DNA of 64,000 bases from Nocardioides aurantiacus. GTDB lineage: Bacteria; Actinomycetota; Actinomycetes; Propionibacteriales; Nocardioidaceae. Under the pieces are notes generated by a model. It was not told the DNA's origin. It did not search any database and saw only the letters and a list, made by a program, of their open reading frames with translations. The stretch spans positions 2,790,001 to 2,854,000 of the forward strand of contig NZ_RKHO01000001.1 of assembly GCF_003752505.1 (NCBI RefSeq). Direction: 5' to 3'. The translations under genes were made by a program, and so were the position numbers. Of the stretch, positions 23,302 to 30,649 are shown one piece after another (within the stretch, counting starts at the first letter, position 1; the number at the start of each line of letters is the position of its first letter).

Positions 23302-25277
23302 CGTGGCACCACCACCGCGCCGCCGGCCACCTGCGCGGTGCCGAACCACGGCGCCGCGAACAGCCGGTCGTCGAAGCGCACGGCCCGGCGCTCCCAGGCC
23401 TCGGGGAAGGTGTCGACGGTCACCGAGGCGTAGAGCCCGCGGCCGTCGCGGTTGAGCACCAGTCCGTCCACCGGCTCGACGTCGTTGCCCCGCAGCAGCC
23501 GGTGGGCGCAGGCGGGCGTGCCGCAGCGCGCCACCGCCTCCAGCACCGCCAGCCGGTCCTCGAACCGGCCCTGCGGGTGGGAGTAGATGCTCTTCCAGGA
23601 CACGAACAGGTGCACCGGCACCGTGGCCGGCAGGTCGGACCGCGCCGACACCACGACGTCACCGCTCCCGGGCGGGCGTCCGGTCACCCGCTCCCAGGCC
23701 GCCGTCACCTCGGCCACCGACGCCCCGGAGACCCCGGGCTCGACGCCCCAGGCGTGCCAGCGCGGGCTGGGCGGGACGGCGCCCCCAGCAGGGAGGGATC
23801 CGTCGGGATACCTCGTGTGCTGCGCCGCCGCCGCCGGTCGCTCGACGCCACGGTGGACGGCCTGCACCGTGACGAGCCCGGCGAGGACCGCGACCGCGGC
23901 CACGAGCACGACGGCGGCTGCCGCGACCGGGCGCGACCGTGGACGCCGGCGGGCGGCGGGCACGGCGGCGAGCCCGGACCCGAGCTCCGCGAGACCCAGC
24001 ACGCCCGCCGCCGCCAGCAGCGCCTCGACGAGCTCGTCGCTCTTCTCCGGCAGCACGGCGACCCCGGGCTGCAGCAGCTGCCCCCCGACCATGAAGACGT
24101 ACGCCGAGACGAGCGCGACCAGCAGCCCGCCGGCCACCCCGGCGGAGCGGTGGCGGCCCAGCGCCCAGAGCAGCCAGAGCACGCCCACCGCCTCCAGCAC
24201 GCCCCGCGGGTCGGTCGGCCACGGCAGCGGCGGGCGGTCGAAACCGGGCGGGCTCCACCGCAGCTGCAACGAGTCCGAGGCCGCGCCCTGCAGCCGCAGC
24301 CACGCCGGTCCGCCCCACGACGGCGCCGCCACCACGACCGCCACCAGCCCGGTCACCAGCCCGGGCCCGGGCCGGGGGTGCACCGGCCGGCGGCGGAGGA
24401 GGTCGAGGGCCATGCCCAGCGCGGTCGCCAGCGCGAGCGGGGCGAAGAAGTAGGTGTGCAGGAGCAGCAGCCCACCCAGCACCAGCCCGTGACCGACCGC
24501 GCCGACCGGGGCCCGCCCGGGTGCGCGGACACCCCGGCACACCTCGAGCCACCAGGGCACCACGAGCGTCAGCACCAGCCATTCGTCGGGCTTGAGCGGC
24601 AGCACCGTCGCCACCGCCACCACCCCGGCCACCCACGCCGCCCGGCGGCCGGGCACCACCCGCCGCCACAGCAGCCAGGACAGCAGCGGCACGAGCAGGC
24701 ACACCAGCAGCTGGGTGGGCTTCATCACGGCCCACCCCGGCACGCCCAGCAGGTCCGCGGCCCGTCCCTGCAGCCAGGGCAGCAGCGGCGGGTAGTAGGC
24801 CGGCAGCCCCCGGTAGGCGTAGTCGGCCAGCGCGGCGCTGTCGGCGAACCGGGTCACCGCCTCGGTGCGGAACCCCGCGTCGGAGTAGAGGCCGTCCATG
24901 CCCCACCGGGTGCCGTGCAGCAGCGCCGTGCTGCTGCCGGCCAGCACCACCCCGGCCCCGGCGAGCACGAGCGGCTCCGACGTCGTACGCCGCCCGCCCC
25001 CCGCCCGCCGCGCCGCCAGCCACCCGGCCGACCACCCGGCGGACCACCAGGCCAGCGCCGTCACCGCCAGCCCGACGGCGACCGTGAGGACGACCCGCGC
25101 GCCCGTGGGCTGCGGGTCCCCACCGTCTCGCGACGGCACCAGCAGGTCGCCGAGCTCCAGCGCGGCCCACACCGCCGCCCACCCGAGCACCGCCAGTGCC
25201 GTCGCCGCCGCCCACGTCCGGCGCGGGCCCGGTGCTTCCTGCGGGCAGGCGGCAGCGGACGGGGCGGGGAAGCTCAC
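23298..25277 (-). CDS. AftA-like galactan 5-O-arabinofuranosyltransferase (GT85)
   Basis: A 659-residue polytopic GT-C membrane glycosyltransferase. The first extracytoplasmic loop has GMDGLYSDAGFRTEAVTRFA followed by YRGLPAYYPPLLPW, closely matching AftA, which adds the first decaprenylphosphoryl-arabinose-derived arabinose to galactan in mycobacteria. About eleven hydrophobic helices are followed by a soluble C-terminal domain (from about residue 500) with WKSIYSHPQGRFEDR. GTG 25277 is chosen; long upstream frame is unlikely coding. It diverges from ubiA-dprE1-dprE2, which make its donor. Mycolate-type arabinogalactan is not expected in this lineage, so the acceptor may differ. Confidence 0.8.
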   Translation of the reverse strand: MSFPAPSAAACPQEAPGPRRTWAAATALAVLGWAAVWAALELGDLLVPSRDGGDPQPTGARVVLTVAVGLAVTALAWWSAGWSAGWLAARRAGGGRRTTSEPLVLAGAGVVLAGSSTALLHGTRWGMDGLYSDAGFRTEAVTRFADSAALADYAYRGLPAYYPPLLPWLQGRAADLLGVPGWAVMKPTQLLVCLLVPLLSWLLWRRVVPGRRAAWVAGVVAVATVLPLKPDEWLVLTLVVPWWLEVCRGVRAPGRAPVGAVGHGLVLGGLLLLHTYFFAPLALATALGMALDLLRRRPVHPRPGPGLVTGLVAVVVAAPSWGGPAWLRLQGAASDSLQLRWSPPGFDRPPLPWPTDPRGVLEAVGVLWLLWALGRHRSAGVAGGLLVALVSAYVFMVGGQLLQPGVAVLPEKSDELVEALLAAAGVLGLAELGSGLAAVPAARRRPRSRPVAAAAVVLVAAVAVLAGLVTVQAVHRGVERPAAAAQHTRYPDGSLPAGGAVPPSPRWHAWGVEPGVSGASVAEVTAAWERVTGRPPGSGDVVVSARSDLPATVPVHLFVSWKSIYSHPQGRFEDRLAVLEAVARCGTPACAHRLLRGNDVEPVDGLVLNRDGRGLYASVTVDTFPEAWERRAVRFDDRLFAAPWFGTAQVAGGAVVVPR

Positions 25278-25309
25278 GGGGCGCCGTACCCCCACCAGCA
25301 CGGGGGATG

Positions 25310-25319
25310 CACCCGGGTG
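25310..25319. promoter_or_regulatory. Palindrome in the divergent aftA-ubiA promoter region
   Basis: CACCCGGGTG is a perfect ten-base palindrome in the 70-base gap between the divergent arabinan genes, next to GGGTAC at 25334-25339. It could be a regulator site for both directions. Short palindromes arise easily at this G+C, so confidence is low. Confidence 0.25.
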
Positions 25320-25347
25320 ACCCGTGCCCGAACGGGTACCGCCCGCC

Positions 25348-26346
25348 ATGCCTCCCCTGGACGCGACCCCGGTCGAGCACCCGATCGAGACGCCCGTCGA
25401 GACCGTCGACCCGCTGCCCGCCCCCGTCACCGCCCTGCGGAGGGCCGGCGACGCCGACCCCGACCGCACCAGCGCGCCCCGGGGGCCGGCGTGGCTGCGC
25501 GCCGTACGACCCCGGCAGTGGCCCAAGAACGCCCTCGTCCTCGCCGCTCCGCTGGCCGGGGGCCGGGTCCTGGACCCCGAGGTGCTGGTGGGCGCGCTGG
25601 TGGCGTTCGCGGTGTTCTGCGTCGCGGCCTCGGGGTGCTACCTGCTCAACGACGCGCTCGACGCCCCCCAGGACCGGCTGCACCCGACCAAGCGCCGCCG
25701 CCCCGTGGCCGCCGGCGAGATCGGCGTCCGCGCGGCCGTGGCCGTCGGGACCGTGCTGATGCTGGCGGCCGTGGTGGCCGCCACCCTGTGGGCGCTGCCG
25801 CTCGGCCTCACCGTGCTGGCCTACGTCGCCGTCCAGGCCGCCTACCTCGGCGGCGTCAAGGACGAGCCCGCGCTCGACCTGGCCGTGGTGTCGTCGGGCT
25901 TCCTGCTGCGCGCGATCGCCGGCGGCACCGCCTCGGGGCTCGCGCTCTCGCCGTGGTTCCTGCTCGTGGCCACCTTCGGCGCGCTGTTCGTCGTGTCCGG
26001 CAAGCGCTACTCCGAGATGGTCCGCATGGGCGCCGACGCCGGGACCCGCCCCTCGCTGCGCAAGTACTCCGCCAGCTACCTGCGCTTCGTCTGGACCATG
26101 GCCGCCGGCGTCACCGTGACCGTCTACCTGCTCTGGGCGCTCAACGGCCCCGGCTCCGCGGCCGGCGGCACGCCGTGGGCGGCGATCTCGGTCGCGCCGT
26201 TCGTGCTCTGCCTGATGCGGTACGCCGCCGTGGTCGACCGCGGCCACGCCGAACGGCCCGAGGAGATCGTGCTGGGCGACCGCCACCTCCAGGTCATCGC
26301 GGTCGTCTGGGTCGCGCTCGTCGCCGTCGGCGCGGTGCTCGGGTGA
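25348..26346 (+). CDS. ubiA: Decaprenyl-phosphate phosphoribosyltransferase (UbiA family)
   Basis: A 332-residue UbiA-superfamily prenyltransferase making decaprenylphosphoryl-5-phosphoribose from PRPP and decaprenyl phosphate. RAVRPRQWPKN opens the membrane domain; the Mg2+/substrate motifs are CYLLNDALDAPQDRLHPTKR (N-D-x-x-D-x-x-x-D) and YLGGVKDEPALDLAVVSSG; about nine helices. ATG 25348 is used; GTG 25324 would add eight residues. Its stop overlaps the dprE1 GTG (GTGA). Assignment to DPPR synthase rather than another UbiA rests on the dprE1/dprE2/aftA context and the resemblance to Rv3806c. Confidence 0.88.
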   Translation: MPPLDATPVEHPIETPVETVDPLPAPVTALRRAGDADPDRTSAPRGPAWLRAVRPRQWPKNALVLAAPLAGGRVLDPEVLVGALVAFAVFCVAASGCYLLNDALDAPQDRLHPTKRRRPVAAGEIGVRAAVAVGTVLMLAAVVAATLWALPLGLTVLAYVAVQAAYLGGVKDEPALDLAVVSSGFLLRAIAGGTASGLALSPWFLLVATFGALFVVSGKRYSEMVRMGADAGTRPSLRKYSASYLRFVWTMAAGVTVTVYLLWALNGPGSAAGGTPWAAISVAPFVLCLMRYAAVVDRGHAERPEEIVLGDRHLQVIAVVWVALVAVGAVLG

Positions 26347-27734
26347 GCCCCGGCTCCCCGACCGCGCTGCACGGGTGGGGCCGGACCTCGCCGTCGGTCG
26401 CGTCGGTCCGCACGCCCACCGGGGCCGTGGAGGTCGCCGAGGCAGTCCGGGGCGCCGGTGACCGCGGGGTGCTGGCCCGCGGCCTGGGCCGCAGCTACGG
26501 CGACCCCGCCCAGAACGCCGGCGGCACCGTGCTCGACATGACCCGCCACCGCGGCGTACGACGCCTCGACGTGGACGCCGCGGTGGTCGAGGTCGAGGCC
26601 GGCACCAGCCTCGACGAGCTGCTCCGGGTGCTCCTCGGTGTCGGGCTGACCCTCCCGGTGCAGCCCGGCACCCGCCAGGTCAGCGTCGGCGGGGCGGTCG
26701 CCGCCGACGTCCACGGCAAGAACCACCACGTGGCCGGCAGCTTCGGGGCCCACGTGCGCTGGCTCGACCTGCTCACCGCCGACGGCGAGGTGCAGCGGCT
26801 GCGGCCCGACGGCCCCGATCCCGAGCTGTTCTGGGGCACGGTCGGCGGGATGGGCCTCACCGGCGTGGTGCTCCGCGCCGAGCTGTCCGTGCGCCGCGTC
26901 GAGACCTCCTCGGTCGTGGTGACCAGCGAGCGCCACGGCGACCTGGGCGAGGTGATGGACGCGCTCACCCGGCTCGACCACGAGGCGGAGTACAGCGTCG
27001 CGTGGTTCGACTCGATCTCGCGCGGCCGCGGCTCCGGGCGCGGGGTGGTGCTCAGCGGGCACGACGCCCGGCTCGAGGAACTGCCCGAGGCCGACCGCGG
27101 GGCGCCGTACGCCGTGCCGCCGCCGCGCTCGGTCGCGGTGCCGCTGGTGCCGCCCGCCTCCCTGGTCAACCGGCTCAGCGGACGGGCCTTCAACGAGCTC
27201 TGGTTCCGCAGGGCACCGCGACACCCGACCACCGGGGTCGAGCACGCCTTCGGCTTCTTCCAGCCGCTCGACGGCGTCGCGTCCTGGAACCGCCTCTACG
27301 GTCCGCGCGGCCTGGCGCAGTACCAGCTCGCGGTCCCCCACGACGCCGCAGCGGTGGTGCCCGCGGTCGTCGCCGCGGTCGCGGCCAGCGGTCACGTCTC
27401 CTGCCTCAACGTGCTCAAGCGCTTCGGCCCGGGCACGCCCTCGCCCCTGTCCTTCCCCCTGCCCGGCTGGACGCTCGCGCTCGACCTCCCCGTCGCGGCC
27501 GGGCTCGCCGGGCTGCTCGACCGGCTCGACGCGATGGTGCTCGAGGCGGGCGGCCGGGTCTACCTGGCCAAGGACTCGCGCACCCCCGCCCACCACCTGG
27601 CCGCGATGTACCCCGACCTGCCCCGGTTCGCCGCGCTGCGCCGCCGCGTGGACCCCGAGGGCCGCTTCGCCTCCGACCTGGCCCGACGCCTCGGGCTGCT
27701 CACCCCCACCCCCGCACGAGAGGCCTACCCATGA
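26343..27734 (+). CDS. dprE1: Decaprenylphosphoryl-beta-D-ribose 2'-oxidase
   Basis: A 463-residue FAD enzyme of the VAO/ALO fold that oxidises decaprenylphosphoryl-ribose at C2'. FAD-domain motifs are ARGLGRSYGDPAQN, VSVGGAVAADVHGKNHH and FGAHVRWLDLL. The C-terminal domain has NVLKRFGPG, PLSFPLPGWTLALDLP and VYLAKDSRT with Lys410 matching the catalytic Lys418 of the M. tuberculosis enzyme. The residue matching its Cys387 is Ala379 here (exactly 31 residues before the Lys, as in the reference), the change associated with natural benzothiazinone resistance. Coupled by GTGA to ubiA and by ATGA to dprE2. Confidence 0.93.
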   Translation: MSPGSPTALHGWGRTSPSVASVRTPTGAVEVAEAVRGAGDRGVLARGLGRSYGDPAQNAGGTVLDMTRHRGVRRLDVDAAVVEVEAGTSLDELLRVLLGVGLTLPVQPGTRQVSVGGAVAADVHGKNHHVAGSFGAHVRWLDLLTADGEVQRLRPDGPDPELFWGTVGGMGLTGVVLRAELSVRRVETSSVVVTSERHGDLGEVMDALTRLDHEAEYSVAWFDSISRGRGSGRGVVLSGHDARLEELPEADRGAPYAVPPPRSVAVPLVPPASLVNRLSGRAFNELWFRRAPRHPTTGVEHAFGFFQPLDGVASWNRLYGPRGLAQYQLAVPHDAAAVVPAVVAAVAASGHVSCLNVLKRFGPGTPSPLSFPLPGWTLALDLPVAAGLAGLLDRLDAMVLEAGGRVYLAKDSRTPAHHLAAMYPDLPRFAALRRRVDPEGRFASDLARRLGLLTPTPAREAYP

Positions 27735-28489
27735 TGGACGCCACCGGTCGCCCCCAGTCCCTGCTGCTGCTCGGCGGCACCTCCGAGATCGGCCTCGCCG
27801 TCGCCGACGCCTGGGCCGAGCAGGCCCCGGGGCTGCGGGTCGTGCTGGCCGCCCGCCCGGGCGAGCGACGCGACGCCGCCGCCGCGCGGCTCGAGGGACG
27901 CGGCTGCCGCGTCGAGGTGCACGACTTCGACGCGCTCGACGACGGGGCGCACGTCCGGGTGGTCGAGAAGGCCCGGGCCGGGGGCGACGTCGACGTCGCC
28001 GTCGTGGCCTACGGCGTGCTCGGCGACCCCGAGCGGGCCTGGCAGGACCCCGAGGAGGCGGGCCGGATCGCCCGCACCAACTACACCGCGCCCGTGCTCA
28101 GCGGCGTCGCGCTGGCCGCGATGGTGCGCGCCCAGGGCCACGGCGTCGTGGTCGCGCTCTCCAGCGTGGCCAGCGAGCGGCCCCGCCGGTCCAACTTCGT
28201 CTACGGCTCGAGCAAGGCCGGGATGGACGCCTTCTACACCGGGCTCGGCGAGGCGCTGCGCCCGCTCGGCGGCCGGGTCCTCGTCGTGCGCCCCGGGTTC
28301 GTGCGGTCGCGGATGACCGAGGGCCTCGACGCCGCGCCGCTGGCCGTCGGGCCCGACGAGGTCGCCCGCGCGGTCGTCGACGGCGTGGCCGCGGGCCGCG
28401 AGCAGGTGTGGGTCCCCCGGCCGCTGCGCCCGGTGATGTCGACACTGCGCCACCTGCCCCGGCCGGTCTTCCGCCGGCTGCCGCTGTGA
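27731..28489 (+). CDS. dprE2: Decaprenylphosphoryl-2-keto-pentose reductase (SDR)
   Basis: A 252-residue short-chain reductase that completes the epimerisation to decaprenylphosphoryl-arabinose with DprE1. The cofactor motif is LLLGGTSEIGLAVAD, then NYTAP, ALSSVASERPRRSNFVYGSS with YGSSK supplying Tyr and Lys, and VVRPGFVRSRMTEGL. The C-terminal VWVPRPLRPVMSTLRHLPRP is as in DprE2, and the length is nearly that of the mycobacterial protein (254). ATG 27731 overlaps the dprE1 stop. GTGA at the end couples it to the next gene. Confidence 0.93.
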   Translation: MMDATGRPQSLLLLGGTSEIGLAVADAWAEQAPGLRVVLAARPGERRDAAAARLEGRGCRVEVHDFDALDDGAHVRVVEKARAGGDVDVAVVAYGVLGDPERAWQDPEEAGRIARTNYTAPVLSGVALAAMVRAQGHGVVVALSSVASERPRRSNFVYGSSKAGMDAFYTGLGEALRPLGGRVLVVRPGFVRSRMTEGLDAAPLAVGPDEVARAVVDGVAAGREQVWVPRPLRPVMSTLRHLPRPVFRRLPL

Positions 28490-28854
28490 CGCCCCGGGCG
28501 CGCAGCCACGCCGGGTTCGACGCCCTGGTGGACTGCGTGGTCCGTGAGCTCGACGGCCACGGCATCACCCTCACCCCCGCGCTGGTCCACGACGAGCTGC
28601 GCGGCATGCTGCGCCGCCCCGAGTCGGCCGGCGGGCTGCCGGAGTCCGAGCGGCTCGACCTGCTCGGGCCCCAGGCCTGCCGCCGCCTCGCCGACCGGCT
28701 CCGGGCGCGGCTCCGGCTGCCCGACCTCGGGTCCTCGACCCCGGGCACCGAGGCTGGTGCCGACCCGGACGCCGACCCGGACACGGGCGCCGACACGGAC
28801 GCCGAGCCGTGCCAGGTGGTCGACCTCGCCGAGCGGCGGCACCGTGAGCGCTGA
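28486..28854 (+). CDS. Small hypothetical protein in the DPA operon
   Basis: A 122-residue soluble protein with a helical N-terminal half (GFDALVDCVVRELDGHGITL, PALVHDELRGMLRRPES) and an acidic C-terminal repeat-like stretch (ADPDADPDTGADTDAEP). GTG 28486 overlaps the dprE2 stop (GTGA) and its 3' end overlaps the phosphatase gene by 11 bases, so it is within the operon. No family recognised. It could be an accessory factor of the epimerase or phosphatase, but only position suggests this. Confidence 0.6.
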   Translation: MTPRARSHAGFDALVDCVVRELDGHGITLTPALVHDELRGMLRRPESAGGLPESERLDLLGPQACRRLADRLRARLRLPDLGSSTPGTEAGADPDADPDTGADTDAEPCQVVDLAERRHRER

Positions 28855-29494
28855 GGCCACCCGCACCGTCGTCCACCTGCTGCGCCACGGCGAGGTCCAC
28901 AACCCCGACGGGGTGCTCTACGGCCGCGCCCCCGGCTTCGGCCTGTCGGACGCCGGTCGGGCGATGGCCGTGCGGGCCGCGGACCTCCTCGCGGGTCGTG
29001 ACGTCACCGCCCTGGTGTCCTCGCCCCTGGAGCGGGCCCTCGAGACCGCCGGCCCGGTGGCCGACCGGCTGGGTCTCGGCGTACGCCTGGACGACCGGCT
29101 CGTCGAGGTCACCAACGTCTTCGAGGGCCGCCGGGTCGACATGAACCGCAGCATCCTGGCCCAGCCCCGGGTGTGGCGGGCACTGTGGAACCCCTGGCGC
29201 CCGTCGTGGGGCGAGCCCTACCGCGACGTCGTGCGGCGGATGGCGGCGGCCGTCGACGAGGCCCGTGCGACCGCCCGCGGGCACGAGGTCGTGCTGGTCA
29301 GCCACCAGGTGCCGATCTGGGTGACGCGCCGCCGCGCCGAGGGTCGGCGCCCGGCCCACCTGCCCCGTCGACGCGAGGTCGCGCTGGGCAGCCTGACCTC
29401 GCTGCACTTCCTCGACGACCGGCTGACGGGGGTGACGTACGCCGATCCGGCGCTCGGCCACGGCTTGCCCGTCGCGCCTACGGTGGGCCCATGA
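28844..29494 (+). CDS. Histidine phosphatase family protein
   Basis: A 216-residue phosphoglycerate-mutase-like phosphatase. The catalytic loop is LLRHGEVHNPDGVLYGRAPG, followed by SSPLERALETA and, near the end, VVLVSHQVPIW with the second His. Phosphomonoesters are the expected substrates. It sits inside the ubiA-dprE1-dprE2 operon, where a phosphatase for decaprenylphosphoryl-5-phosphoribose is the missing step, making that its likely role (inference). The mycobacterial candidate for this step, Rv3807c, is of another fold. GTG 28844 was chosen; its stop overlaps the next ATG. Confidence 0.82.
   Translation: MSAEATRTVVHLLRHGEVHNPDGVLYGRAPGFGLSDAGRAMAVRAADLLAGRDVTALVSSPLERALETAGPVADRLGLGVRLDDRLVEVTNVFEGRRVDMNRSILAQPRVWRALWNPWRPSWGEPYRDVVRRMAAAVDEARATARGHEVVLVSHQVPIWVTRRRAEGRRPAHLPRRREVALGSLTSLHFLDDRLTGVTYADPALGHGLPVAPTVGP
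29479..29484 (+). promoter_or_regulatory. -10-like element before the Imm-like gene
   Basis: TACGGT lies exactly six bases before ATG 29491, the spacing expected for a leaderless transcript. It is inside the end of the phosphatase gene, so the small membrane protein may also be made from its own promoter. Confidence 0.35.
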
Positions 29495-29745
29495 GCTTCC
29501 CCGGCCCCCCGCGTCCCCTCGTCGTCGCCGAGCAGCGGCACAGCACCCTCGCGCTCGTGCTGGCCTGGACCCTCACGGTCGTCACCGGTGGCTACTTCCT
29601 CCCGTGGGCGATCGCCGCCACCCGTGGCAAGACCAACAGCACCACCATCGGCTGGGTCAACTTCCTGCTCGGCTGGACGATCGTGGGCTGGGTGGTCGCG
29701 CTGGTGATGGCCTGCCGGCCCCACCGCAGCACCACCTACGCCTGA
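29491..29745 (+). CDS. Superinfection-immunity-like small membrane protein
   Basis: An 84-residue protein with two membrane helices. The block GGYFLPWAIAATRGKTNSTT followed by WVNFLLGWTIVGWVVALVMA matches the T4 Imm-like superinfection immunity family, which in phage T4 blocks DNA injection by a second phage; chromosomal members are common in bacteria and mostly uncharacterised. ATG 29491 overlaps the phosphatase stop (ATGA). A hairpin at 29762-29786 ends the operon. Confidence 0.75.
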   Translation: MSFPGPPRPLVVAEQRHSTLALVLAWTLTVVTGGYFLPWAIAATRGKTNSTTIGWVNFLLGWTIVGWVVALVMACRPHRSTTYA

Positions 29746-29761
29746 CCCCTCCTGCCCCGCT

Positions 29762-29786
29762 CCGCCCCGCCTCCCGTTAGGGGCGG
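29762..29786 (+). terminator. Hairpin terminator after the DPA operon
   Basis: CCGCCCC and GGGGCGG form a seven-base stem with an 11-base loop 17 bases after the stop of the last operon gene. There is no T-run. Its right arm overlaps a possible stress promoter for the next gene. Confidence 0.45.
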
Positions 29787-29800
29787 GGTCACCGGGGTAC
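29776..29800 (+). promoter_or_regulatory. Possible SigB-like promoter
   Basis: GTTA, 15 bases, GGGTAC resembles the GTTT-N14-16-GGGTAC/T consensus of actinobacterial general-stress sigma factors. It lies 34 bases before the coiled-coil protein start, upstream of a clear AGGAGG. The -35 match is only three of four. Confidence 0.35.
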
Positions 29801-29833
29801 ACGCGGCCTCCGGGGAATCAACAGGAGGCACAC

Positions 29834-30553
29834 ATGAAGTACGTCATCATCGCGGTCGTCGTGGTCGCGCTGCTGCTGCTGGTCGGGCTGCTGCTCGCCG
29901 CGCGCAACCGCCGCAAGAAGGAGCTGGCCCGCCAGCGCGCCGGCGAGCTGCGCCAGGAGGCGGGAGCCGCCACCGCCGGCACCCAGGCGCAGGAGGCCCG
30001 CGCCCGCGAGACCGAGGCCGAGGCCCAGGCCGCCCGTGAGCGCGCCGAGCGCCTCGAGCGCGAGGCCGGGGAGCGTCGCACCGAGGCCCAGGTCGCCCAC
30101 GCCCAGCGCGAGGACGCCGTGCGCGAGGCCGACCGTCTCGACCCCGACGTCGACCACCGGGCGTCCGACTACGAGCCCCGCCTGGACTCGACCGGCCCCG
30201 AGACCGGCCACGAGACCCGCCGCGACACCGCACACGAGACCGGCCGTGACGGCGACCTGACCGGCCGCGACACCCGTCACGACGCGACCGGCACGGACAC
30301 GCGTCACGACACCACCGGTCACCAGACCAGCCAGCAGACCGGCCACCAGACCGGTCACGACACCCGTCAGGGCGTGGCCCGCGAGGTCGACGAGCACACC
30401 CCCCGCCAGACCGGCACCGGCACCGGCACCGGCACCACCGGGACGCACGGCCAGACCGGCACGGGAGGCTCGCACGCCGCCGACCGGTCCGACCCGGCGC
30501 TGCGCCCGACCGACCCGAACGACCCGGACTTCTCGCCGCGCGACGGTCGCTGA
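29834..30553 (+). CDS. Membrane-anchored coiled-coil protein with Thr/His/Gly-rich tail
   Basis: A 239-residue protein. Residues 1-23 are a membrane helix (VIIAVVVVALLLLVGLLLAA), followed by a long Ala/Glu/Arg coiled coil (about 25-105) and then a low-complexity region of degenerate repeats of the type (T/E)-(G/T)-(H/R)-(E/D/Q)-T, including GTGTGTGTTGTHGQTGTGG. The end is DPNDPDFSPRDGR. A strong AGGAGG (29823-29828) precedes the ATG. The repeated tail is probably disordered. Similar anchored coiled coils occur in Nocardioides-like genomes with no assigned role; a stress-envelope function is possible given the promoter. Confidence 0.65.
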   Translation: MKYVIIAVVVVALLLLVGLLLAARNRRKKELARQRAGELRQEAGAATAGTQAQEARARETEAEAQAARERAERLEREAGERRTEAQVAHAQREDAVREADRLDPDVDHRASDYEPRLDSTGPETGHETRRDTAHETGRDGDLTGRDTRHDATGTDTRHDTTGHQTSQQTGHQTGHDTRQGVAREVDEHTPRQTGTGTGTGTTGTHGQTGTGGSHAADRSDPALRPTDPNDPDFSPRDGR

Positions 30554-30649
30554 CAAGTCCGTATTGCACTATTTGCGGGTTCTGCTGCCGTGGGCGGCGG
30601 TGACGGCCTAACGTCGTACCACCGCCGCCCGCGCCACCAGGAGAGCACC

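Noticed and set aside
23211-27734. A 1507-codon uninterrupted plus-strand frame
   Set aside because: Most of it is antisense to the aftA-like gene and out of frame with ubiA. The early part is Arg/Pro/His-rich shadow sequence; only the last 464 codons (dprE1) are real.
28741-28812. Possible short tandem repeat in the small DPA-operon protein
   Set aside because: The Asp-Pro/Asp-Thr units are too diverged and too few to call a repeat array; noted in the gene entry instead.
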